A stretch of 64,000 bases of DNA from Siphonodentalium dalli (taxonomy: Eukaryota > Mollusca > Scaphopoda > Gadilida > Siphonodentaliidae). The notes under the pieces were generated by a model that had not been told where the DNA came from, ran no database searches, and saw nothing but the letters and a program-made list of their open reading frames with translations. Numbering within the stretch: the stretch's first letter is position 1; every line of letters begins with the position of its first letter. Positions 56,300 to 64,000 of the stretch are shown in pieces. Location: positions 126,552,754 to 126,616,753 of the forward strand of contig CP136061.1 of the NCBI GenBank assembly GCA_032622095.1, written 5' to 3'. The position numbers and the translations under genes are program-made.

Positions 56300-56937
56300 G
56301 CTAACTATCCCAATACCTTATATGTGTATTTCCGAGCTAAAGATACAGGCCAAGTTCGAATATGGGTTCCGTCCAATTATTTTTACATGAGTTACGGCCC
56401 TTTTTCGACTTAGAATTTGACCGTCTGTTAACATTTTTGGTTTCCGACCGATAACTCCAGTTTGGATTATTTGATCTGAACCAAAGTTGGTATGTGTCTT
56501 TCTCCCAGCAAAACACAGGTCAAGTTCGAATTCGGGTTCCGCCCGCCAATTTTCACCAGAGTTATGTCCCTTTTTTACTTTTTTTGCCTTTTTTACTTTT
56601 TTTGCCAATTTGAAGTTTCCGGATGATAACTTTAGTAAATGTGTACTGAATGAAATTAAATTTGGTATGTAGGTTTACTAGCACTAAAGACAGGTTTTTA
56701 TGCGCAAACAACGGTCGTATCAAGCCTACGCTTAGAGGCGGACATGAGGTCTACCGACCTTTTATTTCAACTTAAAATGTTTATATTTTGAGGTTTCTGT
56801 TGTTGAAGTTATGTGTTTTATTTTTGTTATTATTTCATCTTAAGTCAAATGTTTCAAACAAATGAATTAAACATTGCCCGGCCACTCTACTCCAGAAATG
56901 GGAGTATTATGCCACGCCCCGACGGCGTGCTCTTGTT
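56300..56937 (+). mobile_element. HINE-D-type core array (second locus, right part, with 3' end)
   Basis: Three core units nearly identical to 55050-55500, the same 75-bp block, an AT-rich stretch and then a 3' end with GGGAGTATTATGCCACGCCC hairpin and CGTGCTCTTGTT. Together with 54536-55660 it seems to be one element split or duplicated around the LINE fragment. Confidence 0.65.
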
Positions 56938-57056
56938 TGAAATGTACAGTATATAATGGGGGCCCTGGTGGTTCAGTTTGTAAGGTACATGACACATTAG
57001 GCCAACATAAGCAGTACAGCGATGGAAATTATAGCTCGTTCAAATCATGTTGTTGC

Positions 57057-57461
57057 CAAGCCTGAATTTAGTGTGTCTGACATTTGCAGAATGTGGTCCC
57101 CAGGGGGTGAATTTAGTGAAGATATCCCTCACACTGGGCTAGCATCATCAACTTCACCCTCTGTGGACCTCATTCTGCTTAGGCCTCAACTGCTATGGGA
57201 GACCTAGGATCAGACTGAAGTTCCCCAGTTAAAGTTGGTGATGTTCACCCATTACTTACTTCGATTATGAATTTTATCTTCTGCAAATTTAGGGGATAGA
57301 AACTCAACTAAAAACTATGTTCATTTCAGACTATAAATACTTCCCAGAAGATGAGGTCCAAGCAGAATGAGGTACACAGAGGGTGAATTTGTTGATGCTA
57401 GCCTGCTGTGCGGGATAGCATCATATTAAATTCACCCTCTGGGGACCTTTGTCAGACACAA
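57057..57461. mobile_element. C-family twin-hairpin element, right end lost (copy 10)
   Basis: CAAGCCTGAATTTAGTGTGT at the left. Hairpin 1 at 57090-57178, spacer with GGGAGACCTAGGATCAGA, hairpin 2 at 57363-57450. It is cut at ACCTTTGTCAGACACAATAA, where the usual CATTCTGCAAATG is deleted. Confidence 0.75.
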
Positions 57462-57900
57462 TAAGTTCAGATTTGGTTGGTGCTTTTTTGGGATGCAATG
57501 GAGTGAGTTCCCTATGAAAATAACTGAAAAAACTATCATTGCAAACGTTTCTATAAACCCAGAGGAATTTTTAGATTTCAGATAGATCATGTGAAATACT
57601 GCTAATAACATTTGAATGATATTGAGTTAGTAACACAATAAAGCATTCACTGAAACCTTTCAACAGTGTCAGCAAATAAAACCTCACTTGGGGTCGCACT
57701 TATATAAACACTGAATCCATAATTTGTGTTTGTTTTTACCAGAACATTCAAATAACAAACCCAATACCTTTATTTGTGAAACACTACATAAAACAAGAGA
57801 CTTCAAAGAGTTTAATAATAATGAGTAGCATGACTAAAAGGCCTTCATGTTCATGCCAAGTTGATGGGAAGGAGACAAGATCGCTGGCATCAGCAAGTTT
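57462..57900. other. Intronic sequence, no recognised element
   Basis: AT-rich, no coding pattern or terminal repeats. Confidence 0.35.
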
Positions 57901-57902
57901 TC

Positions 57903-58262
57903 TTAACACTTTCATCACAGGATCTGCACTGGTGCAGCATTAATGCAACTCTCATGGACGCCGGAGAAGGGGGGGGCATGCGGGGGCACTTGCCCCCATT
58001 GCCCTGGCCCAGGGTAGTCCAGTGGGTACCCGAAAAGTGCCCTCCTGACTGGTTTGCCCCCCTTGCCCTTTGGTGATTCTGGCGTCCTTGGTGAGTCTCC
58101 CTATAAGATAATGCACTGGTTTTTAAGATCAAATAAATATTGTTAGGCCAATGTATTCTCTTATATATGTGAGGCTCCATATGGGAGACTCGCATATATA
58201 AGAGAATGCATTGGCACAGGGTTTTTCGCAAAATTTCAGGAAGTTCCAGTCATGGATTGGTT
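57903..58262. mobile_element. N-family TTAA element carrying a GC-rich insertion
   Basis: Left end TTAACACTTTCATCACAGGA with CTGGTGCAGCATTAATGCA. It is interrupted at 57956-58087, then resumes with GGTGAGTCTCCCTATAAGA, TTAGGCCAATGTATTCTC and AAGTTCCAGTCATGGATTGG. The right TTAA is lost. Confidence 0.68.
57956..58087. mobile_element. GC-rich 132-bp inverted-repeat insertion
   Basis: The ends GGACGCCGGA and TCTGGCGTCC are inverted repeats. The interior is G- then C-rich (GAAGGGGGGGGCATGCGGGG; CACTTGCCCCCATTGCC), unlike the AT-rich surroundings. It breaks an N element, so it is likely a separate small mobile element. I see no clear target duplication. Confidence 0.55.
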
Positions 58263-58711
58263 CTAAAAATTAGCCTGAACACTGAACGTATCTATGGCTC
58301 TTTTAGCGCAATATGGTTGACAGGATTGTCATTGGTCGGGCCCTCTAAAAGCCTAATCAAATAGCCTGTGCTCATGATATCTGGCTGCATTCGCTACCAA
58401 TGTTGTAGTTGAGAAAAACACCTGATAAAATTAATACTTGACACTGATAGGTTACATGTAATTTACATTAATATCATACAACATCATCCTAGAAAATCTA
58501 AATTATTTGATATCTTACAACATGGATTGTGCGATAAAATTTTGAATGATTTCATACAGCATTCATCACTATTTTTAACATAATTGTGCCTGATAAGAAT
58601 CATACAACAAATATCACAACCTGTGAGCTTGGCTTTAACAGACTTGACTTGTAATAAAGCACCATCAGTGAGCCCATGTGTTTATTGAAATCTATGACCA
58701 TGGTATTCAAA

Positions 58712-58987
58712 GCTAAAAAAAAAAAAGGACATATTATGTTATGGTCTGTCTGTTCATCCATCTGTCAAGCCATCCGTTTGACTGTACAACCTTTCGCTTT
58801 TTTCATTTCTGGATGATAACTTAAGTATGTCTAAACTGAATGGAATGAAATTGGTATGCGAATTAACTAGCCCAACATACAGGTCAAGTTCAAATTTGAG
58901 TTCCGCTTGCCAATTTTCACCAGAGTTATGGCCCTTTGTTGGAATTACCAAGGGTGTATTTTGCCACGCCCATTTGATGCTCTCGTT
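58712..58987 (+). mobile_element. Minimal HINE-D with a single core unit
   Basis: A-run and GGACATATTATGTTATGG, TCTGTCTGTTCATCCATC, one core unit (GGATGATAACTTAAGTATGT ... GAGTTATGGCCC), hairpin GGGTGTATTTTGCCACGCCC and end GATGCTCTCGTT. It shows the shortest complete layout of the family. Confidence 0.65.
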
Positions 58988-58999
58988 AGCACTTGTAAA

Positions 59000-59755
59000 T
59001 AATCAGAGGTGTGTATTTTACAGCCGTGAGTTATTTTACACCTGTGCATCACATAGAGTAAGATACTGCAATGAAATTCATAAATTTATTTCTCTTTTCT
59101 TCTTGAATAAAATGATAACCTGACAGTAAATATCATTCATAGTTATATAATTCTCGACCAGAGCTCTTGCTGACATCGAGATTGTTTTATAAATGGTTGA
59201 ATATTACCATAGTGTTACAATTTTTATTCAATCACATATCACATATGTACACAACTTTGGCTAATATTAAATTTGCACCCCATAAATTGAAAATAATGGA
59301 TGTGGACAGGTACATGTAGTTGCACTTACACCCATCTCATGACTCCAGTAAATCACTGGATATCATAATTGCATTATTATATTAAAGGCTTTTCGAGTTG
59401 GCACAGGCTCTATAATAGTTAACATTATAATATACATGATAATAACAACCTGTTCTTAATATAAAATTTGCCAACAAAACATGTTGTTGTCAGTGGCTCT
59501 TTAGTGAATGCCGCAGATCCTATTCAAATTAATTAGGGTATATTTTAGGCCACACTGACAATCTACCATTCCTCACCCGCAGAGAACCAACAAAAGAAAC
59601 TGACTTTCTTTAGAAAAACTTTATTGATATTGACTTTGCACCTGATACCTGCAGATTTGATCAATATGTTTGGTTCTCAAATCCAATATTTCTAAACAAA
59701 AACAACCTATAGTGTTGTGAAACACTCCGTTGGGGCGCTCAGCTGGAGAATGCTG
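59000..59755. other. Intronic sequence, no recognised element
   Basis: Nothing I can identify. AT-rich, no coding pattern. Confidence 0.35.
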
Positions 59756-59759
59756 GCAT

Positions 59760-60169
59760 GGAAATATGGTACAGAATGAGGTCCCCAGAGTGTGAATTTA
59801 GTGGTGCTACCCCACACAGCAGGCTAGCATCGCCAAATTCATCATCTGGGGATCTCATTATTTATGGCCTAATCTGCTATTGGAGACCTAGACCCAGTTC
59901 ACAAATATTGAAGATTGGTCATCTCGATTATGCATTGTGTCATCTGCCAATTTAGTGATATAGAGAAACTAAACTAAACTAAAAATGAACTTTTCTAAAG
60001 AAACTAAAAAACTAAATTAAAGTACTTTCAAGAGAAGATGAGAACTATAAAGCAGAATGTGGTTCACAGAGGGTGAATTTACTGATGCTAGCCCATTGCA
60101 GGGTAGCATCACTAAATTAACCCTCTGCAGACATCACCTGCAAATGTTGGCACCATATCTTCAGACCTG
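59760..60169. mobile_element. C-family twin-hairpin element (copy 11)
   Basis: Hairpin 1 at 59773-59860, spacer with CTGCTATTGGAGACCTAGAC and CTAAACTAAACTAAAAATG, hairpin 2 at 60052-60135, right terminus TTGGCACCATATCTTCAGAC CTGA. The left terminus is shortened to ATATGGTACAG. Confidence 0.74.
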
Positions 60170-60257
60170 AGAGAATGGTGAATAATCGAGTCAAAAGTAA
60201 TTCTTTTCATAAATTTTATATCCAAATAGGTAGCATAATTTTTATTACGGAATCATA

Positions 60258-60903
60258 TACAGTAATGCCCTAAATAATCGACTCCTCAAAACCCTTTAGC
60301 CGCGTAGTGTCCAGTAAGCCATAGAGAGCCCTGTCGCATAGCATCCAGAGAGCCCAGATTTTGCATTTTTTCCCCGTCATAGTTTACAACAAAAATATTG
60401 CATTTCAACACAACAAATTGCTTCTATTTTTAATGTAAATTTTAATGTAAAAAAACTTACCTTTTGTTTGTTTATAACATTTATTGTTATAAAATATAAA
60501 TATAACACCTAATAAATAATCACTATAGTATCTCATACTAGGGGAGGGGGATTCACAACTCTGAAAAAAAAATATTACTCCCATCCATGCAGATAAACAT
60601 AATTTCATAAAACAAGAGCCACCATAAAATTTAGTAATAATACAATTTAGTTCCAATAACATTGACGTCACTAGAAAGTTCTGTTGGCTGGGGTGGCGAC
60701 GTTCTCTCCTATCAGTATTGGGTTAAGGTAATGACGGTAGTCATATTAATGTTGGGTAAAGGGTTAACCACAGCAGAATTATGGGTAACTTTTCAGGATT
60801 TAGTCAGAAATATGGCTTTTCCCCATTCATCAGAAAGCTCTCACTGAAAAGTTACCCATAATTCTGCTGTGGTTAAGGAGTCGATTATTTAGAGCATAAC
60901 TGT
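60258..60903. mobile_element. A-family foldback MITE split by a TTAA element (copy 17)
   Basis: The left scrap TACAGTAATGCCCTAAATAA TCGACTCCT (60258-60286) and the part from AACCACAGCAGAATTATGGG (60766) to GAGCATAACTGT join exactly as in the consensus CTCCTTAACCACAG. The 472-bp TTAA element lies between. Confidence 0.82.
60292..60763. mobile_element. TTAA-flanked element nested in a foldback MITE
   Basis: Left end CCCTTTAGCCGCGTAGTGTC, right end AATGTTGGGTAAAGGG followed by TTAA (60764-60767). The left TTAA has mutated (TCAAAA). It shares only the outermost CCCTTTA / TAAAGGG with the B family; the interior (AGAGAGCCC repeats, AT-rich core) is different, so it is a distinct TTAA family. Confidence 0.72.
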
Positions 60904-60980
60904 TGAGTGACACTAATTTTAAGTCACTGGAATCGTTATCAGCTGATAATTCGGCCCGAATTAAAGGAGTAAAACATTTC

Positions 60981-61413
60981 ATGCCTGAGTTTAGTGCGCC
61001 TGTCATTTGCAGAATGAGATCCCCCAGAGGGTGAATTTAGTGATGCTATCCCGCATAGCAGGCTAGCATCACCAAATTCACCCTCTGGGGACATCATTCT
61101 GCATGGCCTCATCTGCTATGGGAGACAAAGACTCAGATTGAAGTTCCCAAATGGTGAATATTGTGATGTACACCCATTGGGAACCTCGATCATGCAATAT
61201 GCCGTCTGCCAATTTGGGGATACAGAAAAACTAAACTAAAAAAGAAATAGAATCTATGTGAAGAAGTTTCTGTAGAAAATTTTTAAGAAATAAACTTTCC
61301 AGAGAAGATGAGGCTTTATAAGCAGAATGAGTCCCCAGAGGGTGAATTTAGTGACGCTATCCCACATAGTGGGCTAACATCACTAAATTCACCCTCTGGG
61401 TGACCTCATTCTG
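60981..61413. mobile_element. C-family twin-hairpin element (copy 12)
   Basis: ATGCCTGAGTTTAGTGCGCC at the left. Hairpin 1 (61015-61102) has good arms, the spacer has CTCAGATTGAAGTTCCCAAA and TTCGAT-type blocks, and hairpin 2 (61322-61413) is good. The right terminus is lost after CATTCTGTACTCC. Confidence 0.77.
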
Positions 61414-61992
61414 TACTCCAGTACAGTGGGCGCTGGCTACCTAGGGGAATTTTGGTGATGCTATTTTTAACAATGACGTAATCCACAGTAAAGGTATGGT
61501 ACATGTAGCACTTACTAGTCGCTACCACCCAGAGCATTGTGCCTTAGCTCAGATGAGGCTGACTAATTAGGTGCTGGGAACGAGTCCACATCACAAATTG
61601 AAGCTCAACATAATAAGATAGTGGCAGTCTACTTTTGGGGCTTGAGACCCCGCTTGACTGTATTTAGTTATAATATCACATTGTTTTGGGTACTCAAATT
61701 CGCTAAATTATCATTTTGTTACCTTCGTTCACTCAACTTGGTACAAGGTAACCCAGGTTGCTATAATCTCATCAATACAACATGTGACACTAGAATATCA
61801 ACAAAATGGCTGCCCTTTGATATTTTCATGTTCCCATCTGATGAAAATAATTTCATACGTAGAAAATTAATGACATTTTCAGTGAAGTGTCAAATTGATT
61901 GAACCAAATTAAGACAACATTCAAATCTTGCCAACTAAGCGATATTTGCCCAACCTGAATATCATGTTATTATCAATTTTACCAAATGTATG

Positions 61993-62453
61993 CAAGCCTG
62001 ATTATAGTGTGTCTGTCATTTGCAGAATGAGGTCCCCAGAGGGCGAATTTAGTGACTCTATCCCGCATAGTGGGATAACATCACTAAATTCACCCTCTGG
62101 GGACCTCATTCTGCTTGGGCCTCATCTTCATTAGAAAGTTTCTTTATTATCAAATTTCTATAGAAACTTCTTCACATAGATTCTATTTCTTTTTTAGATA
62201 GTTTCTCTATATCCCCAAATTGGCAGACAACACATTGCATAATTGGGGTTCCCAATGGGTGCACATCACATTATTCGCCATTTGAGAACTTCAGTCTGAG
62301 TCTCTGTCTCTCATATAGCAGATGAGGGCATGCAGAATGAGGTTCACAGAGGGTGAATTTGGTGATGCTAGCACGCTATGCGGGATAGCATCACTAAATT
62401 CACCCTCTGGAGACCTCATTCTGCAAATGACAGGCACAATGAATACAGGCTTG
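61993..62453. mobile_element. C-family twin-hairpin element, full length (copy 13)
   Basis: 461 bp with ends CAAGCCTGATTATAGTGTGT and CAATGAATACAGGCTTG. Flanks AATGTATG and AATGTAGG match at 7 of 8 positions, a second independent case of an 8-bp target duplication. Hairpins lie at 62025-62115 and 62333-62425. The spacer is in the opposite sense to most copies. Confidence 0.88.
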
Positions 62454-62619
62454 AATGTAGGTAATAAAATACCAATTTTGACAATCTGGGTACTTTACTT
62501 TAGTTTTAAAATCCTTGATTAAAGTACTGGATAATGACCAATTCAGCTCAGAGGCGTGCACTGAACTCTTGTTGACAGCGTCAATATTCCAACAATATTC
62601 CGCTCAATGCTGTATTCTT

Positions 62620-62765
62620 TGGTGTTCCCTTTCAACGCTGTGGTTAACCACAATCTGTCTTTGTCTTAGCAATTGTTCCTTGTGTTCCGTGGATGTCCTG
62701 TTTTCTCTGATGTTCCCTTTCAATGCTGTGGTTAACCACAATCTGTCTTTGTCTCAGCACTTGAC
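62620..62765. repeat. 87-bp direct repeat pair
   Basis: TGTTCCCTTTCAACGCTGTG then GTTAACCACAATCTGTCTTT at 62623 recurs at 62710 with one change. It lies in a 125-codon open frame (62515-62892) that has no recognisable motif and that I attribute to chance. Confidence 0.75.
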
Positions 62766-62937
62766 ATTTGCCCAAGATTCCCTGCACTTCCTCTATAGCG
62801 TCGATATCAAGAAGTACTTTGCAGTACAAACTACTCTATTTCAAAGCCACTTTTCCTTTATAATCGCGTCATACTTTGTTTCACTTCCTTAAATCAACGA
62901 TTTCTGAGTTAAGGTACAAAGCGTTGCGGACTAGGTA

Positions 62938-63398
62938 CAGCCTGCAAACAGCGTGTCTGTCATTTGCAGAATGAGGTCCACAGAGGGTGAATTTAGTGAT
63001 GCTATCCTGCATGGTGGGCTAGCATCACCAAATTCACCCTCTGGGAACCTCATCCTGCTTAGGCCCTCAACTGCTATGGTAGACCTAGGATAAGATTGAA
63101 GTTCCCCAATTGAAGTTGGTGATGTTCATCCATTGGGCACATCGATTTAATATGCATTTTATCTTCTACAAATTAGGGGATATAGAAACTTCCCAGGGAT
63201 AACGTCACTAAATTCACCTTCTGGCAGCCCTTTTAATTCAGATTGTTTGGCTTCGGCAATCTGCTACAGCAACCCTTTATCGTGGCCCAGTTTGCTTCAG
63301 CAAATGGCTTCGGCATTGCCGATTGCCGTAGCCAATTATGAGGGCTGCCTTCTGGGGACCTCATTCTGCAAATGACAGACACTCTAAACTCATGCTTG
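62938..63398. mobile_element. C-family twin-hairpin element carrying a G-family insertion (copy 14)
   Basis: Left part CAGCCTGCAAACAGCGTGTC, hairpin 1 (62972-63055), and spacer with TGGTAGACCTAGGATAAGA. The right hairpin is reduced to its 3' arm (TCACTAAATTCACCTTCTGG), which is itself split by the G element at 63225-63347. It ends CATTCTGCAAATGACAGACA CTCTAAACTCATGCTTG. Confidence 0.8.
63225..63347 (+). mobile_element. G-family 123-bp hAT-like MITE, intact copy
   Basis: Flanked by a perfect 8-bp duplication CCTTCTGG (63217-63224, 63348-63355). Ends CAGCCCTTTTAATT and AATTATGAGGGCTG are inverted repeats. The interior contains TTGGCTTCGGCAATCTGCTA and TTGCCGATTGCCGTAGCC. Removing it plus one duplicate restores the C-family arm CACCTTCTGGGGACCTC. 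Homologous to 215-337 in reverse complement. Confidence 0.9.
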
Positions 63399-63595
63399 AC
63401 TGCAGACTCGGGTATGGAGACCAGTATTGATTAGCACTAGGTGCAGACCATAGTATTCTTAAAGCTACTGTACCTAAAAACCAATAGGCTCTCAAGATTA
63501 TATTCTCTTCTCCGGTTTCTGCACCAGGAGAGTAGGTCAGCCAGTTCATTTGTCTGGTTTTCTTTGCACCTACTTTAGTTCAATTTACAGTAATG

Positions 63596-63710
63596 CTCTA
63601 AATACTGAGAGATTTCCGATGAATGGCAACAAGCCATATTTCCGACTAAATTCTGAAAAATTACCCATAATTCTGCTGTGGTTAAGGAGTATTATTTAAG
63701 GCATTGCTTA
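63596..63710. mobile_element. A-family foldback MITE, left arm deleted (copy 18)
   Basis: The left terminus TACAGTAATGCTCTAAATA is joined to GAGAGATTTCCGATGAATGG and the right arm to GGCATTGCTTA. It lies 253 bp before the last tomosyn exon. Confidence 0.8.
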
Positions 63711-63784
63711 GTTTGGCACCGTACTGTCACAGTTTTGAACCAGAAACCAGTCTTATTCAACTACTGATATTGAGCGCTCGCCAT

Positions 63785-63935
63785 GTTCAGATAATAGGTC
63801 GTTTGTTGAACTTATTATCTGAACATTTCCCTCAATAAATAGAACTCATTCTGTACTTTTATTTATTTATCTATTATCTGTACATCCCTGCAAATGTCAC
63901 AAACCATAAAATGCTTTATTTGTTCTATACTAAAA
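63785..63935. mobile_element. L-family fragment near the exon acceptor
   Basis: ATGTTCAGATAATAGGTCGT, TGTTGAACTTATTATCTGAA and TCATTCTGTACTTTTATTTA are in family order. Both TTAA ends are missing. It ends just before the T-rich acceptor tract at 63943-63962. Confidence 0.6.
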
Positions 63936-63962
63936 AAAAAAATTTGTATCTTTTCACATTAG

Positions 63963-64000
63963 ATCCTGATTGGTTATGACTCGGGAGTTGTGGTCTTGTG
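63963..64000 (+). CDS. STXBP5: Tomosyn (STXBP5) exon, partial (continues past window)
   Basis: After a T-rich stretch and the acceptor TTTTCACATTAG, the sequence reads ILIGYDSGVVVLW in phase 0, matching the phase of the previous exon. (L/I)LIGY.(N/S)G.VV.W is the next conserved WD40 strand of tomosyn after the KTHPG segment. The exon is cut by the window edge within the Trp codon. The intron before it is 29.0 kb and holds most of the mobile elements of the window. Confidence 0.9.
   Translation, partial: MLIGYDSGVVVL

Noticed and set aside
61540-61590. tRNA-like A and B boxes (TTAGCTCAGATGAGG ... GAACGAGTCC)
   Set aside because: No acceptor stem or anticodon arm can be formed; at most a very old SINE trace.
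62515-62892. 125-codon open frame
   Set aside because: No recognisable domain, contains an 87-bp direct repeat, no splice or start context. Chance frame in the intron.

Overview
The window is eukaryotic, intron-rich DNA, AT-rich and packed with transposon remnants. It holds one recognisable host gene. Four short exons on the + strand (11730-11830, 14361-14495, 34883-34946 and 63963-64000, the last cut by the window edge) are in phase. They encode consecutive pieces of the N-terminal WD40 beta-propeller of tomosyn / syntaxin-binding protein 5, a regulator of SNARE-mediated vesicle fusion. Everything else is intron of this gene: 1-11729 (upstream intron, start not seen), 2.5 kb, 20.4 kb and 29.0 kb.

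The introns are made almost entirely of layered mobile DNA. I group it into these families. (A) TA-flanked foldback MITEs of about 215 bp, Tc1/mariner-like, 18 copies. (B, N, L) three TTAA-flanked, piggyBac-like non-autonomous families; B and N share a hairpin module. (C) hAT-like 'twin hairpin' MITEs of 250-490 bp with 8-bp target duplications, 14 copies. (G) a 123-bp hAT-like mini-element, 2 copies. Four larger hAT elements occur at 4614-5802, 31129-32211, 35279-38504 and 39919-41083. The third carries a broken hAT transposase gene; two of the others keep traces of a BED zinc finger. Helentron/HINE-like elements (subfamilies D, D', E, F and others) have a 5' inverted repeat, a GTCC-rich microsatellite, tandem core repeats, a 3' hairpin and an end of the form CTCTnGTT. 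There is also one LINE endonuclease fragment, a 430-bp satellite array (46246-48440), a 38-bp minisatellite with 175-bp higher-order periodicity, and several segmental duplications.

Many elements sit inside one another, often with an exact target duplication, so their relative ages can be read. Examples are a TTAA element inside the hAT transposase, hAT elements inside HINEs, D' HINEs inside F HINEs, a TTAA element inside a foldback MITE, and a 123-bp hAT MITE inside a twin-hairpin MITE.

The organism is inferred to be an invertebrate, most likely a marine lophotrochozoan such as a bivalve mollusc. The basis is large repeat-filled introns, GTCC-microsatellite HINEs resembling bivalve 'pearl' elements, and an animal tomosyn gene. 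That inference is moderate to weak. I find no prokaryotic genes, no CRISPR array, no rRNA and no convincing tRNA. Nearly all short open frames are translations of repeats.
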